DNA of 64,000 nt, taken from positions 310,001 to 374,000 of the forward strand of contig JAHBTK010000003.1 in the NCBI GenBank assembly GCA_019638625.1, read 5' to 3'. Source of the DNA: Chitinophagaceae bacterium. Lineage in GTDB: Bacteria; Bacteroidota; Bacteroidia; Chitinophagales; Chitinophagaceae. The notes beneath the pieces were generated by a model. It saw only the letters and a list, made by a program, of their open reading frames with translations. It had not been told where the DNA came from and did not search any database. A program made the position numbers and the translations under genes. This document shows positions 1 through 9,351 of this stretch, in pieces (within the stretch, counting starts at the first letter, position 1; each line of letters starts with the position of its first letter).

Positions 1-92
1 TCCAGTCCCACCACGGTATCACCGCGTTTGATCAGGTAGTTAGCAAGATGGAACCCGATAAAACCGGCGGTTCCTGTGATTAAAAATTTCAT
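1..92 (-). CDS. NAD-dependent sugar-nucleotide epimerase, N-terminal fragment
   Basis: Only the first 30 residues are in the window; the gene runs off the left edge. The ATG is at 92-90. The fragment begins [20 protein letters not shown], which is the first beta strand and the TGxxGFIG dinucleotide-binding loop of extended short-chain dehydrogenases. Proteins of this type that start this way are usually nucleotide-sugar 4-epimerases or dehydratases for cell-surface polysaccharides. The exact substrate cannot be told from this much sequence. Confidence 0.8.
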   Translation of the reverse strand, partial: MKFLITGTAGFIGFHLANYLIKRGDTVVGL

Positions 93-201
93 TATTGTTT
101 TATTTTTTACTGGCTGCAAAGTAAACAAGAATAACCCTAAAAAAAGAATGTGGCCGCGGAGACCGCTATTTTTTAATTATGGTCAATTCATTCTCCCGAA
201 A

Positions 202-537
202 TCAATCATCTTTTCTTTTAATATAAACAGTTCTTTCTATGAACCTGGAAGAATTGGAACGCAGCCTTACAGTGATATCAACCTTTTCGACATCGGCATC
301 GAAAGGTATCCACAGGCTGTTCCTGTGAAAACTGCCAAAAGAGGAAGAAAAGACCAGTTGTGTGGTGTCCAGCGGAAGGACCCGTCCCCCGGAAAATACC
401 CCCTCCACATTAATATAGTTATAGGACCCTTTTTTAAGGCTGTCGGTGTACAGGTTGAAATAGATGCTATCGGGCGCCTGGCTGCACGCCAGTATATACC
501 CCAAACCGAACATGGCAGATAACAGGAACTTTTTCAA
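202..537 (-). CDS. small secreted or lipid-anchored hypothetical protein
   Basis: A 111-residue protein with a hydrophobic N-terminus (MKKFLLSAMFGLGYILACSQ) ending in ILAC, an acceptable lipobox, so it is probably exported and lipid-modified at Cys18. The rest is beta-rich with alternating hydrophobic and polar residues, as in small immunoglobulin-like envelope proteins. No family recognised. It lies between the epimerase fragment and the patatin-like gene, all on the minus strand, but the gaps are too large to claim an operon. Confidence 0.6.
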   Translation of the reverse strand: MKKFLLSAMFGLGYILACSQAPDSIYFNLYTDSLKKGSYNYINVEGVFSGGRVLPLDTTQLVFSSSFGSFHRNSLWIPFDADVEKVDITVRLRSNSSRFIERTVYIKRKDD

Positions 538-597
538 TATATCTTTTTCTTGTTAGACGAAATAAAAACGCAAAAGTAAACACCGGCTTTAAAATTA

Positions 598-2847
598 TCA
601 TTTGTCAGTCTCCGGGAGTTGACCGGTAACCGATAGCTGCTCAAATGACTGACGGTTCGCCTCCAGGTTCAATGCCCGTTTGATATCCTGCTTTTCATGT
701 TGAGTAAGATGAAAGTTCAACGCAGCGCCTTTTTCTTTCGGTGGCGGACTGTAATAGAATATGATCTTCCTGAACGGAAACTGGTACCCGCCGGCAGAAA
801 AATGAACCATTTCTTCCTGGTAATAGTCCTGCATTTTCATCCAGTTGTTCTGTAAGGTCACAATCGGTTTGGTGAACAGGCCTGTCAGGCTCTGGTCCAC
901 ATAGTTATCATTCCATTCACCGGGAATGCGGTCCCGGATTTGTATAAACACCACTCCTGCCGTATTCCCGTCGATCCAGTCTTTGAATACATTCAGCATT
1001 CTCAGGGTGGATTCCTGCCCGAAATTATCCCGCATACCGCCGTCCATCACGTCTATCACCGGCACACTGGGCATCCATACATTGGGCAGCACATAGGGGA
1101 ATGTGGCATTGATCCTCAAAACGGACAGCATCCGCATATTCAGGGGATCCTGCCGCCGGAACATAGCACCAAAGTCTATGGCATCCGGTTCTGACAAGAC
1201 TGTATCAGCACCGGTATCCCAGTTCCGCATCATAAAACTGATGGGCTGGCTGCTGATCATCATTTTTCTGCCATCCCGGGTAATGGTCGAATTAAAAATC
1301 ATCAGCGGAATTTTTGCATTCGCCTCATCCTTCGCCACATCCTTCAGCGAATAGTCCAGTATTTTGCCTGTGTTCCGGTTGAGCTGTTCTTCAAATGCGT
1401 ATCCCCTGTCTTTAGTGTAGGTAAAGTTGCCCGATGTAAATTGCTGGGCCGGCGCAAAAATATCCCTGGTAACAAAGGATGAAAAAAGCGAATTAAGCAG
1501 GTCTTTTGAGATATTTTCCGTGTATAACAGGCTCTGCAGGTCAATATCCTGTCCTGCCTGCTTCAGCCGGAAAAGCTCCCTGAAATAAGTAGCGCCGAGC
1601 ATACCGCCGGAAGCCCCGTTAATGACAAACACTTTATCCAGGAACCCGTTCATCATACTGTCTATTTGCTGCAACACACTGAGCGTGAAGGTAGCGGAGC
1701 GGGTGCCACCGCCACTTACATTCACTACATACAGCACCGGTTTTTCCTCTTTTTGTTTGGCCTTCCATTTTTCCAGTATGGTAAGCATATGCTGTTTGTC
1801 CGCTTCCATCTTCTCGGGGGAACATAACTGAAGGATATCTACTCTGTTGTAACCCGGCCGCTCCTGGCGGTTCACATAATCTATGCCGTAAGCTTTGTTA
1901 CGGGGATCTATCAGGTCTTTCTCAAACAGTAAATTCAACACCAGCACCAGCAGGATGATCACCGGGAAGGCCCAGCTTTTCAGCCAGAAACTCAACGCAC
2001 CGGAACCCGCGATCAATACCGCGAAGAAAAGCAGGATAGCGGAAGCTGCCGGGATGATGAACAACGGCTTGTCCATGAGCATCCCCAGGAAAGCAAGGAT
2101 CAGAAAAGCAACAATGATAGAAAATACCGCAGCGAAATGATGCCGTTTAAAAACAAGTTCTATAAACTCCTCCGAATAGTGAGATACATTCCGGGGTTTT
2201 TTTAGCTTGAACCGGGTATTGAAAAACCAGTCTACTTTAAGGATACCTCTTTCATGAAAATGCTTTCCCCCGATACCAAACTGTTTGGCATAGGTAACGG
2301 GGTCGCGCAACACAGGCTCCATGGTACGCATCATCGTTTTTTCCGTTCTGAAAAAATACAGGAATGCCAGCACAATGGTAAACACCAAACCCAGCAGAAA
2401 GCCGCTGATGAGTACCACCACCTCTCCACCGCCGAACAACTCACTGTATAAATCAAAATGGATCATCCTGATGATATAGATAATAAGGAAAAGCAGGGGT
2501 ATTACTGCATTGTTGGTACAGTATTTCAAAAAAGGTTTGGAAGTGGTTGCCAGGAATTTCACCTGGTTGCTGTGCAGTATAAAGGTGGTAACATTCCAAC
2601 TCATGATAAAAACACCCGTAGCCATCCCCACAATTGCCATACTCACCCCATTCACCTCACCCATATACTCGGGCGCCAGGAAAAGAGCGTCCGCGCCAAA
2701 GGAGCTCATGAAGCTGCCATTGATGGCGCTAATGAGTATATACCAGAATATCAACAATATCTGGTACCTGCGCAAATGCAGTAAAAATAACTGCACCGGC
2801 AGCGACCGGTAAAAGCCAATGACGTATTCTTTCAGGGAGGCAGTCAT
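598..2847 (-). CDS. membrane-anchored patatin-like phospholipase
   Basis: A 749-residue protein in two parts. Residues 1-310 hold about seven to eight hydrophobic segments (for example 28-45, 68-92, 114-128, 143-166, 238-256, 262-282 and 293-308). The C-terminal part is a patatin domain: an oxyanion-hole loop GGGTR at 379-383, nucleophile elbow GASGG at 411-415 with Ser413, and the dyad Asp in the DGG motif at 602-604. Patatins are Ser-Asp lipid acyl hydrolases. The domain is therefore probably tethered to the inner membrane and acts on lipids. The long membrane region is unusual for a patatin, but sequences of this design occur in Bacteroidota. The substrate is unknown. Confidence 0.85.
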   Translation of the reverse strand: MTASLKEYVIGFYRSLPVQLFLLHLRRYQILLIFWYILISAINGSFMSSFGADALFLAPEYMGEVNGVSMAIVGMATGVFIMSWNVTTFILHSNQVKFLATTSKPFLKYCTNNAVIPLLFLIIYIIRMIHFDLYSELFGGGEVVVLISGFLLGLVFTIVLAFLYFFRTEKTMMRTMEPVLRDPVTYAKQFGIGGKHFHERGILKVDWFFNTRFKLKKPRNVSHYSEEFIELVFKRHHFAAVFSIIVAFLILAFLGMLMDKPLFIIPAASAILLFFAVLIAGSGALSFWLKSWAFPVIILLVLVLNLLFEKDLIDPRNKAYGIDYVNRQERPGYNRVDILQLCSPEKMEADKQHMLTILEKWKAKQKEEKPVLYVVNVSGGGTRSATFTLSVLQQIDSMMNGFLDKVFVINGASGGMLGATYFRELFRLKQAGQDIDLQSLLYTENISKDLLNSLFSSFVTRDIFAPAQQFTSGNFTYTKDRGYAFEEQLNRNTGKILDYSLKDVAKDEANAKIPLMIFNSTITRDGRKMMISSQPISFMMRNWDTGADTVLSEPDAIDFGAMFRRQDPLNMRMLSVLRINATFPYVLPNVWMPSVPVIDVMDGGMRDNFGQESTLRMLNVFKDWIDGNTAGVVFIQIRDRIPGEWNDNYVDQSLTGLFTKPIVTLQNNWMKMQDYYQEEMVHFSAGGYQFPFRKIIFYYSPPPKEKGAALNFHLTQHEKQDIKRALNLEANRQSFEQLSVTGQLPETDK

Positions 2848-3013
2848 TTCTGCAATATAATATTTTGACTATTAACGTAATAATATCAGTTAATAATATT
2901 AGAACGGGAAAGAAATGCAGATTTTAACGAATAAGGCGGAATTGTTGGTACACTTTGAAACTTATCAATATTTTTGGCAAATTATAGCGTCTGCATCAGC
3001 AAACAGGAAAACA

Positions 3014-3592
3014 ATGCCTTTTACTTTTAACGAACTTCTTACTGTTACATTTACGCTTTTTGCGGTAATAGATATTGTAGGCTCTATCCCAGTGTTTATC
3101 TCTATCAAGCAAAAAGTAGGCGGCATAAACGAGGCCAGGGCCACCCTGATCTCGGGGGCTCTAATGATCGCATTTTTATACATTGGGGAAGCATTCCTGA
3201 GTATTCTTGGACTGGACCTGCGGTCGTTTGCCGTAGGTGGTTCTATTGTGATATTCATCGTAGGGCTGGAAATGGTGCTGGGCATGGAATTTTTCAAAAG
3301 TGAAAAAGACGTGAAAGCGGCAACCCTGGTTCCGATCGCTTTTCCGCTGATTGCAGGGTCCGGAACACTGACCACTATCATTTCATTGAAAGCCGGGTTT
3401 TCCGACTGGGCAATCCTTACCGGTGTTATATTGAACCTGGTAGTGATCTACACCGTACTAAAGTCACTCAATTTTATCGCACGGCTGCTGGGAAATGCCG
3501 GCTTACTGGCTGTCCGTAAGTTTTTTGGGGTGATCCTGCTTGCCATAGCCGTGAAAATATTTGCAGAAAATGCCCATGGGTTGATAAAATAG
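3014..3592 (+). CDS. MarC family integral membrane protein
   Basis: A 192-residue protein with about six membrane segments, matching the MarC/UPF0056 family in length. Family-like features are the N-terminal FAVIDIVGSIPVF segment, the VGLEMVLGM helix and the PIAFPLIAGSGTLTT segment. The function of MarC proteins is unsettled; the old link to multiple antibiotic resistance was withdrawn. I chose the ATG at 3014 (MPFTFNELL), preceded by AGGAAAAC, over an upstream ATG at 2915 because the extra 33 residues are polar and lie outside the usual family length. It is divergent from the patatin-like gene. Confidence 0.88.
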   Translation: MPFTFNELLTVTFTLFAVIDIVGSIPVFISIKQKVGGINEARATLISGALMIAFLYIGEAFLSILGLDLRSFAVGGSIVIFIVGLEMVLGMEFFKSEKDVKAATLVPIAFPLIAGSGTLTTIISLKAGFSDWAILTGVILNLVVIYTVLKSLNFIARLLGNAGLLAVRKFFGVILLAIAVKIFAENAHGLIK

Positions 3593-3657
3593 CCGACACA
3601 AACACAGACTTTCTTCCTGGTTGTTTTACATTTCCCTATTTTCGCAGTTTTATTGAC

Positions 3658-3729
3658 GGCCTCGTAGTACAATGGATAGTATAAGAGTTTCCGAAGCTCC
3701 AGATCCAGGTTCGATTCCTGGCGAGGCCA
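3658..3729 (+). tRNA. tRNA-Arg (anticodon CCG)
   Basis: The sequence folds as a cloverleaf. The acceptor arms GGCCTCG/CGAGGCC pair fully, the D stem is GTAC/GTAT, the anticodon loop TTCCGAA carries CCG at 3691-3693, and the T arm is CCAGG-TTCGATT-CCTGG. The top pair of the anticodon stem is a mismatch (A-C). CCA is not encoded. It reads CGG codons. Confidence 0.96.
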
Positions 3730-3781
3730 CAAGAATCCACCCGGCATTTGCTATATGCCGTTGAGATAACATACTCCACTA

Positions 3782-4132
3782 CTATTTAGATACCTGGAAC
3801 TTTCCGGATTCAAGAACTTTCCCGGATTTATCGCGCAATTGAAAGATATATACTCCCCTGTTAAAGTCACCGAGAGAAACCTGGTTGGCAACAGACACGT
3901 TTTTTATTTCGTACACTTTTTTGCCCAGGAAATTATAAATCTGGAAACTATAGGAGCGGTCATAACCCTGTTGAAAATCAAAATTGATAAGCGTGGTTGC
4001 CGGGTTGGGGTAAAACCTGATGAACTTCACTGTATTCTCCCTGGGCGCAATTGCCAACTTTTCCTGGGTTTGGCTAAACCCCGAAAAGTGTAAAAGGCAA
4101 CCGGTAAGAAGTATCAGTGTAAATTTATTCAC
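3782..4132 (-). CDS. secreted protein that is essentially a T9SS C-terminal sorting domain
   Basis: A 116-residue protein with a signal peptide (about residues 1-20, ending GFSQ) followed directly by a type A sorting domain of the type IX secretion system: FYPNPATTLINFDF, then a QIYNFLGKKVYE strand and the closing GVYIFQLRDKSGKVLESGKF. In larger proteins this domain directs export across the outer membrane and is then removed. Here almost nothing else is present, so it may be a small secreted protein or the remnant of a longer one. Confidence 0.82.
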   Translation of the reverse strand: MNKFTLILLTGCLLHFSGFSQTQEKLAIAPRENTVKFIRFYPNPATTLINFDFQQGYDRSYSFQIYNFLGKKVYEIKNVSVANQVSLGDFNRGVYIFQLRDKSGKVLESGKFQVSK

Positions 4133-4289
4133 GCTGTAAAATTATGACTTTCCCTGTAACTGAACGGAATTTTGGACATTAAAGTATATGTTATAAAAGA
4201 GAATAATGATAAATTGTCAAGATTATCAATACCTTATGATAACCTTCACAGTGATTCCGTTGCTCCGGTCGAGAAATATTTACTTGCTG

Positions 4290-4937
4290 TCAGGGAGCCA
4301 GGCGCTCAATTTTCCAGTTATTTTCTTCTTCCAGCGTGTACTGAATTCTGTCGTGAAGTCGGCCGGGTCCGCCCTGCCAAAACTCCATAATCACCGGCTT
4401 TACTATAAACCCGCCCCAGAAATCCGGCCGTTTTATCTCGCTTCCCTGCATCCGGAAGCGGTTTTCCCGGAATTTTTTGTCAATCCACTCGCGGCTTTCT
4501 ATCACCGTACTTTGCGGAGAGGTTATAGCCCCTATCCGGCTTTCTTCCGGCCGTGACCGGAAATAGATATCGCTTTCCTCGTCTGAGGTCCTGTCTACCA
4601 ACCCCGTTATACGTACCTGGCGCTCCAGTTCTTTCCAGAAAAAAACCAGGCAGGCTTTGGGATTATCAGCCAGTTGCCTTCCTTTGAAGCTATTGTAGTT
4701 GGTATAGAAGACAAAACCGGCCTGCGAAAAGCCCTTCAGCAAGACAATACGGGCGGAGGGTACTCCATCTGAAGAGGCCGTAGCCAGCGTCATGGCATTT
4801 ACTTCATCAATTTCAGAAGCCAGCGCCTCATTCCACCATTTTTCAAATTGTTTAACGGGATGGCTGTCCACATCTTTCTCCGATAAGGTAGCTCTGCTAT
4901 AATTCTGCCGGATTGCCGCGATATCTTTTGGTTGCAT
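4290..4937 (-). CDS. pdxH: pyridoxamine 5'-phosphate oxidase
   Basis: A 215-residue FMN enzyme that oxidises pyridoxine or pyridoxamine 5'-phosphate to pyridoxal phosphate, the last step of vitamin B6 salvage. The length is normal. Visible family landmarks are the N-terminal region ending in KWWNEAL, the RIVLLKGF and YTNYNSFKGRQL segments that bind FMN, the RPEESRIGA motif, and the C-terminal signature EFWQGGPGRLHDR. Cytoplasmic, stands alone. No regulator site was seen upstream. Confidence 0.96.
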   Translation of the reverse strand: MQPKDIAAIRQNYSRATLSEKDVDSHPVKQFEKWWNEALASEIDEVNAMTLATASSDGVPSARIVLLKGFSQAGFVFYTNYNSFKGRQLADNPKACLVFFWKELERQVRITGLVDRTSDEESDIYFRSRPEESRIGAITSPQSTVIESREWIDKKFRENRFRMQGSEIKRPDFWGGFIVKPVIMEFWQGGPGRLHDRIQYTLEEENNWKIERLAP

Positions 4938-5330
4938 TCGTCCTTTTTTTGCAAAGCTACTCCATCCGGAACGTTTTGATTGTGCGTAAAAACATAAACC
5001 CGAAAATAACGCGGTACGATATGCGCAACATGATCATGAAAAGCAGAAGGGCATAAATGGTGCCGACGATAGAAATCGCCGGCCTTTGCTTACCTCTGAA
5101 ACCACAAAAAAACTTCCCGTTATATAATTATTTTACGGCCTGTAAAAAACAGTTAAGGAACTTACTGGATTAAGAGCGCAGATTCAAGCAATGGAATTGG
5201 AATAAAAATGGAGATGGTGCTTATATAGAACACAAAATTAATACGTAATAATGCAATATCAAAGAAATTACAATATAATTTCCCTTGTTAAATCCATACT
5301 TTTATCATATGATATAATGAACCAGGTTGG
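4938..5330. other. intergenic region, no gene accepted
   Basis: On the minus strand an open frame ending at 4963 would encode a hydrophobic stretch (ALLLFMIMLRISYRVIFGFM) but has no ATG, GTG or TTG before that segment, so it may be a remnant of a small membrane protein. The rest (5110-5330) is AT-rich and shows nothing I can name. Confidence 0.4.
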
Positions 5331-6266
5331 TTAGCTGCCTGTTTCCTGCAATTTGAGCTCATGTAAAGCGGCATTATTCAGCTTTTTCAGCTTGTAGCTG
5401 TACCATTTTTCGGGGAAGTTTTTCTTCATAAACGTGTCGATGTTCCTCATGCCAACAAGGTTCCACAAACCTCTTATTTTGCCTGCGGCAGAAGTTTGCA
5501 TAGAACGGAGGCTCATGGCAAACCCGCTGTCCAGGTATTCCATATGATGCCAGTAGCCGGAAGGCATATAGAGCGTATCGCCATGATCAAGGGTCACCTC
5601 AAATCCCCGGGCATACTTCAATGCCGGGAACTTTTCATAGTCAGGAGTCCCCGAATTTTCGTGATAATGCGAAAAATCTGCCTGGCTTTGTACTTCAAAC
5701 GGCTTCCTGTATAACTTTTTCTGCTCCTCGTATGGGAAGAGTAATACTTTCTTCCTGCCCATGAACTGGGTATGGAAAACATGCGATAAATCTATATCGA
5801 AATGCATATGGGTAATGGAAGTGGCGCCCCCTACGAACAACATGGGAAAACGTTTTACAAACCCCTTTGCCAGGTGGTCCGGCCACTCAAAGTCTTTTGT
5901 TAACTGCGGTGCATGATCAAAAATATTGAACAGGAATATTCTCCACCCCGCCGGCCCCTTACTGATCATATCCACATATTCTCCAAAAGTGGTATGCCCG
6001 TTAGGGGTATTCACGGGTGTAAAAGCATCGGTCTTTATATTATTATAAATGCCTACTTTTTTATCTCCTACGATGTCTTTAAAATATTCCCAGTTCCATT
6101 TGGTAAATGCCGGCCAGTCTTTTGAAAGTCTTTTGATCACTATTGGCTTTCCGGCCAGGTAATAGCTCCGCCTGAATGCATCCGGGTTGATCTGATCAAC
6201 CGTATCAACAGCCTGCAAAAACATACAATGAAGAATTAGTACAGCAAATGTAATATATCGGAACAT
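5331..6266 (-). CDS. cupin-like JmjC-type Fe(II)/2-oxoglutarate dioxygenase
   Basis: A protein of up to 311 residues of the cupin_8/JmjC-like group. The iron ligands are visible: the HxD pair in THMHFDIDLS and the distal His in MPSGYWHHM. A region before it (NPDAFRRSYYLAGKPIVIKR) is the usual N-terminal lead of these hydroxylases. Family members hydroxylate protein or small-molecule substrates; which one here is unknown. The start is uncertain. The ATG at 6266 adds a hydrophobic 14-residue lead; an ATG at 6224 (MFLQAVDTVDQ) gives the more typical cytoplasmic N-terminus. Neither has a strong ribosome site, though GGAA lies upstream of the first. Confidence 0.85.
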   Translation of the reverse strand: MFRYITFAVLILHCMFLQAVDTVDQINPDAFRRSYYLAGKPIVIKRLSKDWPAFTKWNWEYFKDIVGDKKVGIYNNIKTDAFTPVNTPNGHTTFGEYVDMISKGPAGWRIFLFNIFDHAPQLTKDFEWPDHLAKGFVKRFPMLFVGGATSITHMHFDIDLSHVFHTQFMGRKKVLLFPYEEQKKLYRKPFEVQSQADFSHYHENSGTPDYEKFPALKYARGFEVTLDHGDTLYMPSGYWHHMEYLDSGFAMSLRSMQTSAAGKIRGLWNLVGMRNIDTFMKKNFPEKWYSYKLKKLNNAALHELKLQETGS

Positions 6267-6407
6267 TCAATATATCATTCCGGAATAATTGCAGAATGCC
6301 CCGAAAGTAATATCTTAAAACCCTCCTGCCACCAGGTCCGGCATTTCCGGTAGGGAAAATATTATGCCAAACCGTCTTAATTTCGTTACCACAACGTTAG
6401 AAAACAG

Positions 6408-6989
6408 ATGAACTACCTTGCACACGCATACCTGTCGTTCAACCGGCCCGATATCATTACGGGCAACATGATAAGCGACTTTGTTAAAGGCAGGCAAAAG
6501 TTTGATTTTCCCGAGAGTGTTCAGGAAGGTATCGTGCTGCACAGGGCTATAGATGAATTCACCGACAAACATCCCGTAACAAAAGCCGGGAGCAACCTTT
6601 TCCGTCCGTATTACGGATTATATGCAATGTCGTTTATGGATGTAGTGTACGATCATTTCCTGGCACTGGATAAGGAACGGTTTGACAACGACAGCTTATG
6701 GGATTTTTCTCAAAATATTTACAGGATACTGGATCAACGCAGCGCCGGGTTACCGGAGCGGTTCCGGTTGATATTTCCTTATATGAAAAAACAAAACTGG
6801 CTTTTCAATTACCAGTTTAAAGAGGGGATCCATAACAGTTTAAAAGGACTGGTACACCGCGCGGCCTATATGAACAACAGTCAGCCGGCTATTGATATTT
6901 TTGAGGAACATTATGAACAGTTTCGCCAATACTACCTGTCTTTTTTCCCGGAAATAGAAGCTTTTGCAGAAAAAACGCTGATGTTATAG
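6408..6989 (+). CDS. acpH: acyl carrier protein phosphodiesterase
   Basis: A 193-residue protein of the AcpH (DUF479) family, a metal-dependent HD-like phosphodiesterase that removes the 4'-phosphopantetheine arm from acyl carrier protein. The family N-terminus MNYLAHAYLS, the GNMISDFVKG segment, the LHRAIDEFTDKHP motif and the DVVYDHFLA segment are all present, and length is normal. It lies upstream of ispG on the same strand, but a repeat-like spacer of about 140 bp and a candidate promoter separate them. Confidence 0.93.
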   Translation: MNYLAHAYLSFNRPDIITGNMISDFVKGRQKFDFPESVQEGIVLHRAIDEFTDKHPVTKAGSNLFRPYYGLYAMSFMDVVYDHFLALDKERFDNDSLWDFSQNIYRILDQRSAGLPERFRLIFPYMKKQNWLFNYQFKEGIHNSLKGLVHRAAYMNNSQPAIDIFEEHYEQFRQYYLSFFPEIEAFAEKTLML

Positions 6990-7028
6990 TGATAAGTGGT
7001 TAGTAGTAAGGTTGCAGGATACAGGCCG
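6987..7028. repeat. degenerate GTGGTTAG...GGTTGCAGG repeat copy
   Basis: Just after the acpH stop codon the sequence runs through AGTGGTTAGTAGTAAGG and TTGCAGGATACAGG. The same word set recurs in degenerate form at 43,800-44,095. It is a short interspersed low-complexity family of unknown origin. Confidence 0.5.
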
Positions 7029-7107
7029 AAAGACAAAGAGGGTGGGGAGGAGGCACCCCCTCTTCACCGGTGGAGAGGTCATTCCCACATTTCCACATTC
7101 TATATCC

Positions 7108-7115
7108 TACCTTTG
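7108..7115 (+). promoter_or_regulatory. candidate -7 box (TACCTTTG) for ispG
   Basis: TACCTTTG fits the Bacteroidota -7 consensus TAnnTTTG and lies 18 bp before the chosen ispG start. No clear -33 TTG box is visible at the expected distance, so the call is tentative. Confidence 0.5.
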
Positions 7116-7133
7116 CGCTACAGTTTGATCGTT

Positions 7134-9122
7134 ATGCAAGGGTATTGTGAATCACTTACAGAATATAAGCGGCTAAAAACCAAAGAAGTAAAGATTGGAG
7201 AGTTGTTGTTGGGCAACTACCACCCCATCCGGCTGCAGACCATGACAACTACTGATACCATGGACACGGCCGGCACCGTGGAACAAACCATCCGCTGCAT
7301 AGAAGCAGGGGCGGAACTGGTGCGGATCACCGCGCCCAGCAAAAAGGAAGCCGAAAACCTGCTGACGATCAGGAATGAACTGCACAAGCGGGGATACAGA
7401 ACGCCCCTGGTAGCGGATATCCATTTTACCCCCAATGCCGCGGAAGTAGCAGCCCGCATCGTTGAAAAAGTGAGAGTGAACCCCGGCAACTATATCGACA
7501 AAAAGAAGTTTGAATTCATTGAATATACGAACAGCGCCTACAACGCCGAGATAGAAAGGATACAGCAGCGTTTTACGCCGCTTGTAAAGATCTGTAAGGA
7601 GTATGGTACCTCCATGCGCATCGGTACCAACCACGGCTCCCTCAGCGACCGCATCATGAGCCGCTACGGAGATACGCCCATGGGAATGGTGGAGAGCGCT
7701 ATGGAGTTCCTGCGCATTGCCCGCTACGAAGACTATCACAATATCGTGCTGAGCATGAAGTCCAGCAACCCGCAGGTGATGGTACAGGCCTACCGCCTGC
7801 TGGTAAAGCAGATGCAGGAAGAGTTTAACGAATGTTACCCGCTGCACCTCGGTGTTACGGAGGCCGGAGACGGCGAAGATGGCAGGATCAAATCCGCCAT
7901 CGGTATCGGCTCTTTGCTGGAAGACGGGCTGGGCGATACCATACGGGTATCCTTAACCGAAGACCCGGAGCTGGAAATACCGGTTTGCCGCGATATTGTG
8001 AAAAGATATACCCTTGCGGGAAAAGTAGAAACCGGTTCATCCGGAACCACTCCCCTGCCTTACTCGCCTTTTGAATACAAGCGCCGGGAAACTTTTACGG
8101 TAGACCATGTCGGCAGCACACATGTGCCGGTGGTGGTGGCAGACCTGAGTAAAGCCGGAATCATTACCCCGGCTGTGCTACAAAGTGTGGGATATACCTA
8201 CGAAGCGCAACTGGATAAATGGAACATCAGCGACGCGGCTGCGGATTATATCTATATCACGGAGCCCAACCTGGATTTTGCCCTGCCCGGCACATTAAAG
8301 GTGCTAGTGCCCGCTGACAAATGGGTGGATAGTGCCGATAAGGAAAAATATTTCCCCATTTTTGATATAGCCGGTTACAATGCTGCTGCTCCCAAAAGCG
8401 CGGTCGCCAATTTTGTGATGTCAGATTGTAACGGCAGTTTTCCGGTTGAGCTGGAAAACATTGGTAATGACCCTACGGTAGTATTATGCCTGAGCAGCAC
8501 CCACGGGAATGCCATGCAGTCTGTCAGAGCTATGTTTATTGAACTGCTAAAACGCGGCATCAAGAACCCGGTGATACTGGTTACGGACAGCAACCTGCAG
8601 ACATCCGATGAGCATCTCATCCATTTTGCCACCGAAACCGGGGCGCTTTTCCTGGATGGTTTGGGCGACGGCATTTGCCTGGGTATGACAGCGGAGGCAT
8701 ACGAAGGCAGTGTTACCCAACTGAATGCCAGCGGCAGGAATTATACACAGAATACCACCGTGGAACAGTTTATCAATAATACGGCGTTCTCCATCCTGCA
8801 GGCTACCCGCACCCGTATATCCAAAACAGAATATATTTCCTGCCCCTCCTGCGGCAGGACCCTTTTTGACCTGCAGGAAACCACGGCTAAAATACGGGCG
8901 GTGACCAATCACCTGAAAGGGGTGAAGATCGCCATTATGGGGTGCATCGTGAACGGCCCGGGTGAAATGGCGGACGCCGATTTCGGTTATGTAGGCAGCG
9001 GCCCGGGCAAAATAACCCTCTACCGGGGTAAAGAAGTGGTGAAACGGGCGGTCAACAGCGAAATAGCCGTGGAAGAGCTGATCAACCTGCTGAAAGAAAA
9101 TAATGCCTGGATAGAACCTTGA
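7134..9122 (+). CDS. ispG: 4-hydroxy-3-methylbut-2-en-1-yl diphosphate synthase
   Basis: A 662-residue iron-sulfur enzyme of the MEP isoprenoid pathway that reductively converts methylerythritol cyclodiphosphate to HMBPP. The N-terminal TIM barrel starts at KIGELLLGNYHPIRLQTMTT; the C-terminal [4Fe-4S] domain carries CPSCGRTLFDLQ and MGCIVNGPGE. The middle part (roughly residues 300-520) is an extra domain not found in the short Escherichia coli type; this long form is the normal one in Bacteroidota, plants and Chlamydiae. I chose ATG 7134 because a further upstream start at 6996 would translate a repeat and the promoter region. Confidence 0.97.
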   Translation: MQGYCESLTEYKRLKTKEVKIGELLLGNYHPIRLQTMTTTDTMDTAGTVEQTIRCIEAGAELVRITAPSKKEAENLLTIRNELHKRGYRTPLVADIHFTPNAAEVAARIVEKVRVNPGNYIDKKKFEFIEYTNSAYNAEIERIQQRFTPLVKICKEYGTSMRIGTNHGSLSDRIMSRYGDTPMGMVESAMEFLRIARYEDYHNIVLSMKSSNPQVMVQAYRLLVKQMQEEFNECYPLHLGVTEAGDGEDGRIKSAIGIGSLLEDGLGDTIRVSLTEDPELEIPVCRDIVKRYTLAGKVETGSSGTTPLPYSPFEYKRRETFTVDHVGSTHVPVVVADLSKAGIITPAVLQSVGYTYEAQLDKWNISDAAADYIYITEPNLDFALPGTLKVLVPADKWVDSADKEKYFPIFDIAGYNAAAPKSAVANFVMSDCNGSFPVELENIGNDPTVVLCLSSTHGNAMQSVRAMFIELLKRGIKNPVILVTDSNLQTSDEHLIHFATETGALFLDGLGDGICLGMTAEAYEGSVTQLNASGRNYTQNTTVEQFINNTAFSILQATRTRISKTEYISCPSCGRTLFDLQETTAKIRAVTNHLKGVKIAIMGCIVNGPGEMADADFGYVGSGPGKITLYRGKEVVKRAVNSEIAVEELINLLKENNAWIEP

Positions 9123-9159
9123 AATAATGCGCAGAAAAATGTAATTTTGCACCCCTTAT

Positions 9160-9230
9160 TGCCCGATAGTATAGCGGTAGTACCTCAGATTCTGGCTCTG
9201 ATAGCTCTGGTTCGAATCCAGATCGGGTAA
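9160..9230 (+). tRNA. tRNA-Gln (anticodon CTG)
   Basis: Cloverleaf: acceptor TGCCCGA/TCGGGTA with one G-U pair, D stem GTAT/GTAC, anticodon stem TCAGA/TCTGA, loop TTCTGGC with CTG at 9192-9194, and T arm TCTGG-TTCGAAT-CCAGA. CCA is not encoded. It reads CAG. It follows ispG by about 40 bp. Confidence 0.95.
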
Positions 9231-9351
9231 CTTTCTCTTTAAAATTAAAAATTATATAACCCGCAACCATTTTTAGTATAGTTCCGTACCATTATAAAAT
9301 TTACTTCCTGCCGGGTATATTTTTCATGGATGAGAAGTTGTAGCATACCGG

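Noticed and set aside
4963..5110. Small hydrophobic minus-strand frame downstream of the cupin-like gene
   Set aside because: It has no usable start codon before the hydrophobic part; it may be a remnant but is too weak to list as a gene.
7173..7847. Long minus-strand open frame opposite ispG
   Set aside because: It is a mirror of the conserved IspG barrel and has no coding features of its own.
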